From positions 31,415,253 to 31,479,252 of the forward strand of contig CM075939.1 of NCBI GenBank assembly GCA_038030265.1: a stretch of 64,000 nt of DNA. The letters run 5' to 3'. The stretch comes from Corythucha ciliata. Its lineage: Eukaryota > Arthropoda > Insecta > Hemiptera > Tingidae. Position numbers and translations under genes: made by a program. The notes under the pieces were generated by a model. The model searched no databases, was not told where the DNA came from, and saw nothing but the letters and a program-made list of their open reading frames with translations. Below, in pieces: positions 32,786 through 44,523 of this stretch (positions within the stretch are counted from its first letter, which is position 1; each line of letters begins with the position of its first letter).

Positions 32786-32900
32786 TTACTTTGGTCTAAT
32801 GACATTTTTCAATCGGAGCAGTCATTCTCAATCTACAATCTACAGGCGTTGAAAGTTGGGGGTTGTCAACTTTTTATCGAAGATGGTGAAAATTGCCCAT

Positions 32901-33800
32901 GTTTGACTGGCCATTGCGACTGAATGTATCAACCGATTTCAATGCCTCAAACGCCATTCAACGCGGAATTTAATTATTAAAACTCATAAACTTGTTATTC
33001 AAGACCAAAGAAGGATTAAAACGATTTCCAGCTCTCGTGCAATTTTTAGGGGCTAGAGCACTAATTTTCCTGGGCTATACCATGTTTACGATTAAAACAC
33101 AACAGACTAGACAATATCACAGGATTTAGGTAAGGTTTGCATTATGAGGCCTCCCCTTCCCCCACAATTGAGCACATTTTCAAAGATGTGCGCTGACATG
33201 GCCCGAGATCAAAAGATTTAATTTAATTTAGCCATCCTTCAACGTATCTGTACGCGTGACGCGTAATTACAAGAATTTCAAGCTGCGTAAGCTATGAGCC
33301 CTAATTTGCTCTTTCAACAGTTTTACGCCATCAGACTCGCTGAACTGGTGGTCGGTTGCCAATAAATGGTTTTAAAACTCGGGCTGACGTGTTCGAGGGA
33401 GGTAAGCGTTCACGAACACGAACTTCGAGCCTTCTACCCTACCTATTAAACTAATCAGCCGGTTTGAAGTGGTGAATTAGGTTGGCTATTCATTTCCATC
33501 CTTCTTCTCCATTGAAATATTATTTATTTCAGAAATGACCGATGGAAATGAATTGCCTAAGTGGATTATTTTGTGCAAATAGGAACTGCTATTAATTTCT
33601 TGTGTGGTTAAACCCGTGTTCACACTGAATACCCTCAAATGCATTTCAATTTCCAGCTGGTTAGTTTCAAGGCAATTTTAGTACTTGAAGGTACTTGGCC
33701 AATATGGACGCATGTGTGGCGAAGACTTTATGAGTACTGCCTTCCAATGGCCATATTATGACAAATAATATGTGCCAATTTCAAGCCGGTCAGTTTTTTG
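32901..33800. other. Intergenic with weak inverted repeat
   Basis: CAATTTCCAGCTG (about 33646) and CTGCTGGAAATTG (about 33803) plus GGCCAATATGG and CCATATTATG suggest a decayed foldback at 33640-33820. No coding signal. Confidence 0.35.
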
Positions 33801-33813
33801 ACACTGCTGGAAA

Positions 33814-34237
33814 TTGATTCGAACCTATTTGACAGATGTAGTGATATATCGGCTACTCGAGGTCGAAGCCCCCTATGATTGTCCTTTCCTTGTCGTCAAA
33901 AGGAATGATAAAACGTTCACTATTAAAATAAAATGTCGGGACACAATTATATCCATCGACCGACTTATAAGCCCGCGATTCATCCTGGGTGATGAAATTG
34001 AGTCCGCAATACCTCCTAAAATCGAATTCCTTCTGTCAAACATATCAACAGTGAGGCAAGAACCATGTACAGAAGAGGAACAAATCACGATATTTAGAAA
34101 CCCATATTGCCGACTACCTTTGAATACGGACCTCCATCCGTTTCTTTTCTAGTGATGATGCTCACGACCCAAAGACGTCAAGATCAGACAGAGTAACCCG
34201 TCTGCCTGTCCGGTTTGTCGACTACCTCCTCGTCTGA
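33814..34237 (+). pseudogene. Ty3/gypsy pol C-terminal tail
   Basis: An open frame reads APYDCPFLVVKRNDKTFTI, then TIISIDRLISPRFI. This is the post-integrase signature of Ty3/gypsy polyproteins (PPYDGPF-x-V-x-R, KTF-x-I, VSIDRLKPA). In another frame near the end, RLPVRFVDYL resembles the usual C-terminal R-x-P-x-R-F. The rest of pol and gag are absent, and no LTR could be confirmed downstream. A decayed fragment of an LTR retrotransposon. Confidence 0.7.
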
Positions 34238-35172
34238 AATCGAAACAGAGACTGAACCGCATACACACAACACAATCGTGAACATTTTCACGTTTGTTTG
34301 GCGGGTCCTGGCCCCAACATCATTGTCCTTCATTGATTTATCTGAGTTTAGTTCCATCAGTCATAGTAGTGAAATGCTATCATAACTTGCTTTCCGTAAT
34401 AATGATTTCTGTTCTTAAAGCGCTCGGTCCTCCTAGTTTCAGTATCTCAAGGAAATGCGGCGAACATAAAACGCCCAAGCGCGAAATAAACGCACAAGTG
34501 AAACAGAAATACTGGCTGTAGTGAGCAGATGCTTGAGTTGAATATTGCTTAATAGTACAGTCAATGAGTTCATTGTGCTATACATCGAAAGTGGTGTTGC
34601 GTTTTTTTCTCTTGTATTGTTTTGGTGGGTTAGAAGATAAGAAATGAAGTTAGCACAAGGGTTAGAACGACGAAAACTCAGATTCCAGAAACAATACAAG
34701 ACAAAAAAATCAAACACCACGTCGGTGTAAGGTGAACCCTTTTTTTGTTCTTATTGACTGGACTATAAGGCAACTATAGAAATAGGGCATGATTTGCCTT
34801 TTGCTACAATACCGCCTACCGTTGGAATTGATGAGAGAGGGAGATTGAAGGTGAATAGACTGCAGAAAAGAGAAACCGTATAACTATTTTTCAGAAGATA
34901 ACATGTCGCCCTTCGAGTCTTATTTATAAAATTCACGACGCTCAAACCTTCGGAAAAGAAACTCCCCTTCGCGATCGGCAACTCAGTCCTCAGCCGCCTT
35001 TTTTTTCTTCTTCTTCTCCTCCATTTTGTGACTTCTTTGTGTAGCTTATTTGTTTGAACTGTATTGGTTTGCGGTCGAGTTACTGCAACCAAATTATGAT
35101 GGGAGTCTACTGCCTTTTATTTTGTTCAAACATATTAGCGATTGTAGCTATCACTAGCGGCGCTAGTGTCGT
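34238..35172. other. Intergenic, nothing recognised
   Basis: Short ORFs on both strands without motifs. Possibly includes decayed LTR sequence of the adjoining gypsy relic, which I cannot delimit. Confidence 0.4.
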
Positions 35173-35684
35173 TAGAGAACCATTAAAACACAGGTACGGC
35201 AACACGGATTTCAGCGCCATGTTTTTTCTCTGAGTCGTTAGGGTAAACACAATACCATGAATGAAAACATTGTCATCGTAACATTAAACAAACGTGGAAT
35301 GCGGTCGAAATAAATAAAAATACCCATGGAGGAAGTGAGTGAAATTAATTTTTCGTAAAGCCGCGGTCGCCATTAATACACACCATCTGTTATCAGGCCT
35401 CACCCAACAAAAACATTGACAATTTGATACTTGATCAGTGACAAAAATATAAATTCCCCCTCCCGTCCTCCCTAGGTGAATGATAACAGTGGGTGTGTAA
35501 TGGCGGAAAAACCGGCTTCACATGTTTCTACATTAAAAAGCCTTTCTCTCTCTCCGCACTTGTTCCTACCTCCATGAAAATACCCCACTTATCAATGAGA
35601 CTAGGTGATAATTATAATCATATGAGGGAAAAAATATGGCGCCGATTTGCGTGTTTCCTTACTCGTGTTTTATAGTGCCTTAGT
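35173..35684. mobile_element. MITE, TAGAGAACC family, copy 2 (interrupted)
   Basis: Collinear with 24463-24713: TAGAGAACC, ACGGATTTCAGCGCCAT, GTCGTTAGGGTAAACACAAT at the left and ATAATCATATGAGGGA, GGCGCCGATTTGCGTG at the right. Interrupted by a 252-bp element at 35325-35576. Confidence 0.7.
35325..35576. mobile_element. hAT-like MITE nested in a MITE
   Basis: CATGGAGGAAG at the left and CTACCTCCATG at the right are terminal inverts. Subterminal GCCATTAATACACACC and GGTGTGTAATGGC also match in inverse. Flanked by a perfect 8-bp repeat AAAATACC (35317-35324, 35577-35584), the duplication length typical of hAT elements. The empty site is visible in the sister MITE at 24463-24713. Confidence 0.75.
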
Positions 35685-36976
35685 TTCGTGTGATAATGGA
35701 ACTGGTACTCCCCACATATGTTATTTTCAGAACATTTTGTGAAACAGCCGTTTTTAAGTTGCAGCTGCCTAAGTCATTTTGATTAATTTTACCAAAAGTG
35801 AAAATGATGAAAATGAAAATGATTATTTAAAATTTTTAAAATGATAATTAAAAAAAAATCTATACCGGTGAAACGGCTGGGTCAATTGTCACAAAAGAAA
35901 AACCGATTCGACGCAGAATTCAATGCTTATCAAAAAATGAGAGGGCAACCTTTTCCGTAGAACGCGTCATTAAGGAGTCATAAGCAAAAAACCAAAAAAC
36001 AAAAAAAAACTGAAAAAGTGCCAAAAATTAGCAGTTTTTTTGCGATTTTCTCAAAACGCACAAGGAAATTTTGTTGGATCTCTTCAGATTCGTGTTCCTC
36101 ACTCCAAAAGACACAGAATAAAGTGAAAAAATCAAAGGCGAGATTTTTGTCCACGTATGGTTTTATGTACACGATTTGACTGGACTATATGCATGCCACC
36201 CGAAATTATTTACTTAAACGCGTAAAGCCGCATGATCACTGTGTACATAGCTTACTGTGTTCATAGCTTCAATTTAATGAGATATCCGAATCAAGTTTAG
36301 TTCTGTACCTGAAACTTGTGGACGTAAATATTAAAACAATGTATTAAAACTTTACTTATAAGTGTAAACTTGGTGTAAATAAATATATGACAGGGGGGGG
36401 GGGAATTTAAATGATATGTTTCCGTTACATTTTTTATGCTTTCAGGCGTGCTGAATGTGAATTCCTGTTTTGCCCAATCCAAACTAACGTGAACTACGTC
36501 AATTTCAGCTTATGACACGTATTACATAGAAAACACCATAAATAAGGGGGTTTTGCAGTTGTTTCGGCTTGTATGCTATAGCTTGTCTCTTAGGGGTTCG
36601 GGGGCTTGAAATTCAGATTAATCACACTTGAAGACGTGAGGAATGTGCGGAAGTCATATTTTAAAAAAATACATATTACGCGTAGAATGGCAAAAGACCG
36701 GAAAAAAACACGAATTTTAAATGTTTAATCAAATTTCGTCATGTTAACGGGGTCGTAACGTTGGGCAAAGTTGAAATTGGGATTAAGCACATCTGAAAAT
36801 ATTAGAAATAGTCATAAGACTTTTCAGCCCCGGAGTTTTTTCCTCTCAGAACTAACTGCTTTCTGGACTATTGGCTACAATCGCCAATACCCACGTGTAA
36901 TTAATTTTATGTGAACCTAATTCAAACCCAAGGTGACTAAACTCTTCTATAGGTGCCGCAGATTTCCCCCTGACCA
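35685..36976. other. Intergenic, nothing recognised
   Basis: AT-rich. Poly-G run at about 36392. ACTGTGTACATAGCTTACTGTGTTCATAGC at 36239-36268 holds a short tandem duplication. No coding signal. Confidence 0.4.
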
Positions 36977-37282
36977 TCATGCGGAAGAAGTGGGGACTGA
37001 CGTCACCAGCAGTCCTTTACTCCCGGTTGCAATTAATAACGTACTGGGTCCAGCGCAAAGGCGGTTGGGACTGCTCGTGATGTAGGTGAATGACAGTATT
37101 GGCCGAAGATCTGCGGGACCTATTGATCCCGAGCTCGGTGAACCCAAATGCAACCTAAGTCTGTGGGCATACGATGTGGTTTGTTTACTAAAAAGAGAGG
37201 GAACACTAAAAAGAGATAAGGTTCGTTCCATTATTTTCCTAGTGCTACACTAGTGAAGAAAACCATGTGATTTCCAAAACCA
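36977..37282. promoter_or_regulatory. GC-richer block with CRE palindrome
   Basis: Contains TGACGTCA at 36998-37005. A minus-strand 84-codon ORF (36977-37231) covers it but shows no domain I recognise. Its GC content stands out from the neighbours. It adjoins the CRE/NRF-1 tandem duplication. Regulatory role inferred only. Confidence 0.25.
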
Positions 37283-37535
37283 TGCAATTTTTCTTCGTTA
37301 GATATCCAGCAAGGAGAGAAGGTGCGTCATGCGCATGCGCTTGGGTTTACTCGTGACGTCAATGCTTGAAGCCGTGCTTGTTTTTAATCGCATTTAGAAC
37401 AAACTCGGTGCACACGATGCAATTTTTTATCGCTAGCTATCAAGCAAGGAGACAAAGTGCGTTATGCGCATGCGTCTTGGTTTTCTTGTGACGTCAATGC
37501 TGGAAGCTGTGCTTGTTTTTAAATGTGTTTTGGAA
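37283..37535. repeat. 135-bp tandem duplication with CRE and NRF-1-like sites
   Basis: Two units start TGCAATTTTT at 37283 and 37418. Both keep TGCGCATGCG (37330, 37465), matching the core of the NRF-1/Erect-wing palindrome, and TGACGTCA (37354-37361, 37489-37496), the CRE palindrome. Both also keep GTGCTTGTTTTTAA near the end. The two palindromes stay intact while the intervening sequence has diverged. Confidence 0.6.
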
Positions 37536-38382
37536 CATAGAACAGGGGCTATTTTCTCTGCTTGTTCAGTCACTATACGAAGATGATTCTCCCCTGAGTT
37601 TAAGGTGCTAAATTACCGGTTTCTGAACCTAGGTAGTCTCAGGGCACCAACATTTCAAATTTAGCGCATCAAGTATCGTTTTATGAGGCAAAATTGTTAT
37701 TTTCCGGACTGAAAATCCAGAATAGAATTTTCAGCCGAGTCAGAGAGACTGGAAAACCTAATGGGATAAAAGCTGACCGCAAGAAATAAACCTCACTTGG
37801 CATGGATTCGTCGTAAATATAGGCGATTTTAAGACTTTCACTCATTTTAGAATATTATGATTGAATTCTTCTGTTCGTGGGTGGGAAGCAATTTGAACAA
37901 GTCGAGTTAGAGACATTCACGACCTATTGTGCGATTTTTAAGCCATCATATACCCGTGAATTTTAATCATTCATGGTTTCTTCAATCCCTACGCGATCAT
38001 TAATAGTTGTTCTCTTGGAATAAAATTTTTATTTGAAATAGCAAAAATATAGTAATCGAAGAGGCGTAACCACGACACGTGACCGTGAACCTCTAATATA
38101 TTGCAATTCTGGGAGGCTCAAAATTCGCCCTTGCGGCTCCCTCAAGATGGTGCGATTCCCAGCGGATGTCTCGAGTGATTTTATTTCGTCTCAGATTTGT
38201 ATTCACTAGATACACATTGTCTGGACCGCGCCATTGACCATTTAATTAACGGTACACTCACTCAATTTCAATTGCGTGTTCTTATTAATGGACAATGCAC
38301 TACTGGCGTGAAACTTTTTATTTTCCGTTTTGTACAATAATGTGAATTATTGTATTATAAGCATTGTGTGCACCGGGCTTAA
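37536..38382. other. Intergenic, nothing recognised
   Basis: No coding motif, no clear repeat. Confidence 0.4.
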
Positions 38383-38519
38383 AGGCCCATTCACAAGCTC
38401 TAAGTTTGTGTTGTGTGGTGTCTATGCAACCTATCAAAATGCTTCATTTTTCGAGGGAATAAATTTGTTTGGTTGCACAGACTCCACACAACGCAAACAT
38501 AGAGCTTGTGAACGGGCCT
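38383..38519. mobile_element. 137-bp MITE, ends AGGCCCRTTCACAAGC
   Basis: AGGCCCATTCACAAGCTCTA at the left, matched in inverse by TAGAGCTTGTGAACGGGCCT. Arms reach GTGTTGTGTGG-x-GTCT-x-TGCAACC. Flanked by TAA (38380-38382, 38520-38522), again a TWA duplication of the PIF/Harbinger type. Confidence 0.8.
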
Positions 38520-38578
38520 TAATAAAGCTAATTCAACTATTTTTTAGGCAATACCAAATGAACATCTGATGAAACCAG

Positions 38579-38715
38579 GGGGCTTATTCACTAACTCTGA
38601 AGCAATAGCTTTCTCGAAGTCATATGTTTATTTCATTGATTTTCTTCAAACAAATGAATGAAATAGACACATGACTGGCGAAAAAAATATTGCTTGTTGT
38701 TAGAGAATAGGCCCC
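38579..38715. mobile_element. 137-bp MITE, ends GGGGCYTATTC
   Basis: GGGGCTTATTCACTAAC and GTTAGAGAATAGGCCCC are terminal inverts. The arms also pair AAGCAATA and TATTGCTT. Flanked by CAG on both sides, which may be a 3-bp duplication or part of the end. Only about 60 bp from the previous MITE. Confidence 0.65.
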
Positions 38716-38889
38716 CAGATGATTTTCTTCAAAAGTGTAGCCCTTGCGAAACAATGGAATGAACCCATCTTCACACACATATGTTTTGGTTGTTCTTCGA
38801 CTCATATAATGGTATGCCCACCGACTTAGTTTGCATCAGGGTTTCCTGAGCTCGGAATAAATAGAAAGTTTAGTCTTCTTGATACAAAG

Positions 38890-39755
38890 TAGGGGTGCGC
38901 GCCGGGACGGGACGGGACAAGAAATGAAAAGTCCCGTCCTGTCCCGCGTTTTTTGGCTGAGTTCCGTCTCGCGTCCCGTCCCGCACAATGAAGTCCCGGC
39001 CCTCGCGGAATTTCCCGCATGTACCGCGGGACACAAAAGTACATGATCAAATACCCCCCCCCCCTCACCAGATGTTGTCAAGGAGTCGTTTTCGGGTGGT
39101 CTGAGCAATGAAATATGGGGGGGGGGGCAACCATGGTCCAACCATTGTCCATTGGCTAATGCAGAGAAAGGATTAGGAGGAGGAGAATTTCAACAAAATG
39201 ACAACCTGGCCCCCCTCCTCGCCGCCTGGGCAGAGGTTACCCTGAGATTTTCTTCGTGTTTTGTTTTTTGGCTGTAACTCGAAAGAGATCCACAGACAAA
39301 ATATTCCATGTAAAAGGTTAAAAGAACGTTACATTTTTCAGGAGAGTTAACGCTCTTCAACTTCGAAATTTAATACAAAGTGTTTGAACAGTGAATTTAG
39401 AAGGCTAAATGTACTGGTCAACAATTTCTTTCGTGCCCAATAGATATCGAAATACAGCTCTTTACAAACGTGCAGACATAAGACGTGCAGGATAAAATAT
39501 AAGAGAACCTATTGGATGTGTTCAATATGGCAATTTTTGGGCCAAAGACATGAATTTTCTGTTACATTGATTTGAAGAAGGCGAACGTATCATTTGTTTT
39601 CTCTCGTTCATCTCACATTTTAGTAAAAAAAAAAAAAAAAAAAATTGATCTCCCGCGGAACGACCGCGGGAAGTCCCGTTCCGCGCGGGAAATTTAGGCT
39701 TTGTCCCGCGTCCCGCCCCGCAAGCAATTTTCGAGTCCCGTCTCGTGCGCCACTA
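38890..39755. mobile_element. hAT-like non-autonomous element with GGGACGGGAC ends
   Basis: The left end TAGGGGTGCGCGCC with GGGACGGGACGGGAC pairs in inverse with the right end GTCCCGTCTCGTGCGCCACTA. Flanking octamers ATACAAAG (38882-38889) and ATTCAAAC (39756-39763) match at 6 of 8 bases, consistent with a decayed hAT duplication. Subterminal CCCGTCC repeats occur in both orientations. The interior has no transposase. It has a poly-A run at about 39625-39643 and poly-C/poly-G runs. Confidence 0.6.
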
Positions 39756-39763
39756 ATTCAAAC

Positions 39764-42425
39764 CGATTGAGAGCGCATTGCTAATAATGGGGAGATAACA
39801 TTTTATTTATTTATTAGCAAATGCACATTTATAAGTGAGAAAAAGTATACAATGAAACACAAACCAAGCCCACCAAAGAATAAGTTGACAAATATGTTTG
39901 ATTCAATATGAGGCAAACTAAACTAAACCAGTCTTCTTATTAATTAGTTTGACCACGTTCTAGTGAATCTCCAAAACTAAAATTGAAAACCGTTTGGAGT
40001 TGGCTGTCCTATAGAGTCCTGAGTTTGAGACTTTGAGTCCCATGGCAAGGGGGGGGGGGTGGAAAGTGCTGAAAATAGGATAAATTCGTCAGTTTCGTGG
40101 GTGTTTCGGGTTCGTGACGCCCCCTGCAATTCGCCTGGGTGGCAACTCATTATGTTATAGCAAGAGAATCAGTTCTAGGCATGAGATGCAGGTATGAGCT
40201 TCATTAAAAAAAGATTCTTTGAATAACGGATACTTTGTACCAATTTACTCGTGCTGGTTTTTATAGCTGTTTCACCCCGTTCTTTCCGAAAGTAAGCACC
40301 AGTTCATGAGGAAAATCGTGTGAATTTTGCTGTAGATAAACCGCACATTGGTAATCAGAGTTATTTTCTTTGTTGCATCCTATACTGTAGTAAAATTAAA
40401 GTGGCTCACTATAAAAAGTTGTAAGCTGAAAGTATTAGTTTCTAAAATGGGATTCCATATCCGGCTCCTGCTCCCCCCCCCCTCACACACGGATCCCCCT
40501 TCAACCATAGTTTTTAAGTTAGACTCGAAAGAAAAACAGAGTAATATTTTCGCTTCGCGGACAATCTTGATTCTGCCACAAAACTCCCCGGAAAGCGACT
40601 GGAAGGCCATTTCCGTATAATTCTCTGATATTTCATTCCCTCTCCCCGCACACTCTTCTCACAACGTTCTTCTTTCTGTTTCCTCCCTCCTCTCTTTCTC
40701 CCTAGGCAAACGAGCCTGCCATGCCCCTTCTCTCGTCTTACCTAAAGCGATATGGTCGTTTTCATCAAAAAGCTTGTCGCTGTGCCAAAAAATGACGCTT
40801 TCCCAAAACTTACAAACACCCTTTTCTCACCTCTTTCCCCCTTTTTTTCACAGTGAGAATGCTTTTTTCTCCTTTACATGCTAAAAAAGAAACTTGGACA
40901 TATACTGAAGACAAGGGTCGCAAGGTTGACAGCGAGGGGTATTGTTGATGCCGAGTGTGAGACTTGGGAAGGCGTTGGACGCTATTATGACGACAAGGGT
41001 TGACTGGAAAATGTATAAGAGGTAACTAGATGAAAGAGGTTTGACTCTCTCCATTTTTTTCTCACCCCCCACGTCTGCTCTATATGTCGTAGTATAAATG
41101 GACGGGGTAAAGTTTCATTCGAAGGTGATGGTTTAAGTGGGTGGGCCGAGTTTGGAGGGGGACTGGGCGGTGTTTCAGATGAGAGAAGAGAGAAAAGGAA
41201 CGCGTGACTTGGGTACACACGTGACTGGAATCGTAGTAAGTGTAGTTGGTAGGGAGCCTTCTCTCCTTTGCCTCACATTAAAGAAGACATGCAAGATGAA
41301 TCTAATGACTAATCTGTCATGAAAGTTTCTTCTTCCCTTTCATTTTGCGTGAATTAGATCGCGCTCAGTCCACGCTCCATTGCTCTTGATTTCCCTCCAT
41401 ATTTTTTCTTTCTTCAACTCCCGCAAAAATCATTTCATTCACGGTGTTAGCTCATTCGAAGTTGTGAAACGTTTCATTTATATTTATTCATTTTTCACCC
41501 CGGTTTTATGCAATCAATGCATATTTTTTGTCCGGGATAAAACTCCCTTTTCCGATCGTTTTTTATGCAAAAAACGATTCAGAATATATAATTTTTTGCC
41601 TGTTTTTATAAATAAATAAACTCACCTCCCTGCCATCCTAAATATTCTAAAACGTTTGCTGTTAGGGCTCATTGTTTCACGATATTATATTTTTTTTATA
41701 TCTGTGAAGCAATATTCGATATAGGTAGTGACGTTTTGTGAAAAAATTGCCAGCAGTTGATTGTGAGAAATACAAGGTGAAAAGAATGATCAGCTCTCTC
41801 ATCATATTTAACGACAAGTTTATGGATGAGGGCGAGTGGTTTTGATACGACTTTGGTGTGACGAATTGATCGTAGTGTATTTTATTGCAAATCATGACGT
41901 CTTTTTCCCCTTTTTTTGACCAGCAATGCAGTGAAACGATTATTGCTGGGTTGAGAGGCCACTCACTCCGCACTCACTGAGTAAAGCTGTTCATAGATTG
42001 TTTGCCTGCAGTGATATTGGTTTTCGTTATTTTCGCATAAAAAACAACAACTGCAATTTTGTTTGCAACAATCAAAATTGCCCTTCGTATGGTAGTGTGT
42101 AAAAATTAAACTGGGAGGGGGCGCTGGTTACCGCTTCCTCACTGTTTGCAATACCGTTTTTACTATTCCGTATTGAAAAAAAAAGTAAAAAATAAGTGAA
42201 TGAAAGGCAACCAATTTATCGTATTAGACTTCTTTTAACATTCATCATCAATTAATTTTTTAAAATGATTATCGTTCGCTCGGCGTTACCGCTTTTGTGG
42301 GGAAGAAGATTTAATGAAATGTTTCCCAGAATTCCACACGCGTGGTATTAATTTCAGAATTCCAGCTGGAATTGGCTAGTAAATTATTTCTCGTGGATTG
42401 AATTCGTGATATTTTTAGTCAATTA
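39764..42425. other. Intergenic, nothing recognised
   Basis: Pyrimidine-rich segments at 40620-40860 generate chance ORFs. Poly-G at about 40049 and poly-C at about 40472. No exon or repeat family recognised. Confidence 0.4.
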
Positions 42426-42558
42426 GGGCCCCCGCACACGAAGACACTTGGAAATGCAGTTGAGTGATAGTACTTACAGCAGAGCGTCACATCTATAAAG
42501 AGAATTCTACAACGGACTACGGAGACAGAGATACCAAGTGTCTGACTACGAGAGTCGG
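42426..42558. mobile_element. Foldback remnant, end GGGCCCCCGCACACG
   Basis: CACACGAAGACACTTGG at the left is roughly matched in inverse by CCAAGTGTCTGACTACGAGAG. Preceded by TTA (42423-42425). The right terminus is decayed. Confidence 0.45.
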
Positions 42559-43549
42559 AATTAGAAAGAGTGCGTCTAACCTTAATCTTCCTTGTTCGAA
42601 ACCATGATCCTTTCGTCTTTCCTTAGGAAAGGCTTTCCTTGCAGCGTTGCAGCTCTCATTGGGAGACACGTCCGTGTGTTCGTAAGGAAAGGCTTTTGTT
42701 TTACGTTCGATGTTCGTTGTTTGGACAAACTCGAGTTTACCTGGCAGCGTGCGAGAGACAGAGAAGAAGAAAAGGTGGGAAAATAAGGGCGAGGATGTGG
42801 ACCGCCGATGTCATATGAAGGATTTCAGTGATTTAATGTAAAAACTATAATAATTATCTGGTTTCTTGAGAATAGGGAGCTTCCCCCAAACCAGTCGAAG
42901 CGTTTTATATTATTTTATAGTAAATATGATATGTTGTGACTACTCAAATATCGTTTCATTACAACTACAAGTACAACGACACAACAAAAATATTTTTTTT
43001 CGTCGGAGCCAAGCGTAGGAGCTTCGGGCAATGAAGCTTGAATTTTGTTTATGCATGAACTGCCTCGTCTTTTTGAAGATGTATAATGACCCGAGGTAAG
43101 GCATTCTATTTTTCATCACAATTATGTTCCTTTACACCCATTTTTCATTAATGCGACAGTGTACCTTAGTGATATAATTTTCCTAGGTGGTAAGAGCCTA
43201 GCACTTGCAACGCTTGCTGACGCACAGTTTCCGGCGGTTGCAATGTATACGAATCCCTGGAAACTGCCTGATGTATAACGGCGGCAATGTAGCGCAGTGT
43301 GAGAAGGCACGTCATTTCGATAAAGTTCTTCTCCCACAGCTGGAACTCATTTCGGGCGTAAAGTTTATCCAGGATGCCAACTTTAGTACCAAGTTTATAG
43401 AAACCGACGTGATTGATTTGTTAAATTTAAGATTCTTCTTTACGTGTTTTTTGAATTGTTTCTTGTAATTTATTAATTAATTTTACGCGAAGGTCGATTT
43501 ATATGGGCTCGGTTTTTACGTTAGTGTGAGAGTCTTTGAAAAAGGGGGA
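42559..43549. other. Intergenic, nothing recognised
   Basis: GTAAGGAAAGGCTTT-type phrase is duplicated at about 42625 and 42681. Short ORFs at 42592-42786 and 43205-43468 carry no motif. Confidence 0.4.
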
Positions 43550-43960
43550 TTACATTGTACTCACGAATATTCACTCCTGGGGTCCGAGGATACCACGGCG
43601 AAGTCCGACTTCCGGGTGCGTCTTCGACGAACAACCGCTCAACAACGGAGTCAAGGTTTCACAGTGAACGCCCCGATGGACCGGTGATTTGCAGCCGGAT
43701 GACAAACAGAGGACAAAAGAGAAAAAGATCGGTGCTCGCGCCTCGCTAATCGTTCTCTCTTCTCATTGGGCGAAAGCCCAACGAAGACGTCCCTGCTCCC
43801 TCTGGTTTTTCTCCGTTGCTGGCGTTGCCGACGAGACGACTTTCCCCGGGCGCTGGTCACAAACACACTCTCTCCTTTTCTATGCGGTCTGCGTCTTCCT
43901 TTTTCGTTTGGCCCTTTCTCTCCCCCCCTCCCATTTCTTCACTACCGAAATGCGTTTCAA
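43550..43960. other. CpG-dense block
   Basis: CpG-rich compared with its surroundings, with several overlapping ORFs on both strands (43555-43749, 43689-44015, 43651-43866) and a short hairpin TTGGGCGAAAGCCCAA at about 43767. None of the ORFs has a recognisable domain. It could be a promoter, a 5' exon or part of a repeat. Confidence 0.3.
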
Positions 43961-44019
43961 TGTGGGTTCTCACGCACTCGTTCATTTCCGACTTTATATC
44001 TTATTTATTTTATGATTTA

Positions 44020-44520
44020 GGGTGCGTTATAGTGAATCACCTTCACTGCGATACCTCGATGAGCGATGCCCCGATGAAACATCGATGAAGAACAAACATC
44101 AATAATTGTATGGGACTGTTCATAGTGAAGCACCCTCACTGCGATGTGATCTTCGATACCTCGCTACTATCATCGATGATTTGAACCATATGGTTCCTCG
44201 ACCCCCCTCCTGCCCGTTGCTTTTTTTTCAAAATAAGGGTTAAAGCTTGAAGGAATCAGGTGTGTGTGACTTACGTAAATTGTGTGAAGGTGGACTTTGA
44301 AAGATTTTGAAAAAAAAAGCAACGGACAGGAGAGGGGTCGAAGAACCATATGGTTTAAATCATCGATGATAGTAGCGAGGTATCGAAGATCACATCGCAG
44401 TGAGGGTGCTTCACTATGAACAGTCCCATACAATTACTGATGTTTGTTCTTCATCGATGTTTCATCGGGGCATCGCTCATCGAGGTATCGCAGTGAAGGT
44501 GATTCACTACGAACGCACCC
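44020..44520. mobile_element. PIF/Harbinger-type foldback MITE, copy 2
   Basis: Starts GGGTGCGTTATAGTGAATC and ends CGCACCC, flanked by TTA (44017-44019, 44521-44523). ~200-bp arms nearly identical to those of the copy at 27860-28369, with a different central hairpin. Confidence 0.85.
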
Positions 44521-44523
44521 TTA

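Larger units (their letters stand above)
30475..32900 (-). mobile_element. Jockey-clade non-LTR retrotransposon relic
   Basis: On the minus strand: a gag-like ORF1 with zinc knuckles, then ORF2 with an APE-type endonuclease and the N-terminal half of the RT. The copy lacks the catalytic RT palm and the 3' end, so it is 3'-truncated, which is unusual for target-primed elements and points to later deletion. ORF1 and ORF2 meet as stop-G-ATG (TAA 32135-32137, ATG 32131-32133). Confidence 0.85.

Noticed and set aside
43689..44015. 108-codon ORF in the CpG-dense block
   Set aside because: Three overlapping frames are open, with no domain, and it ends at the start of a MITE.
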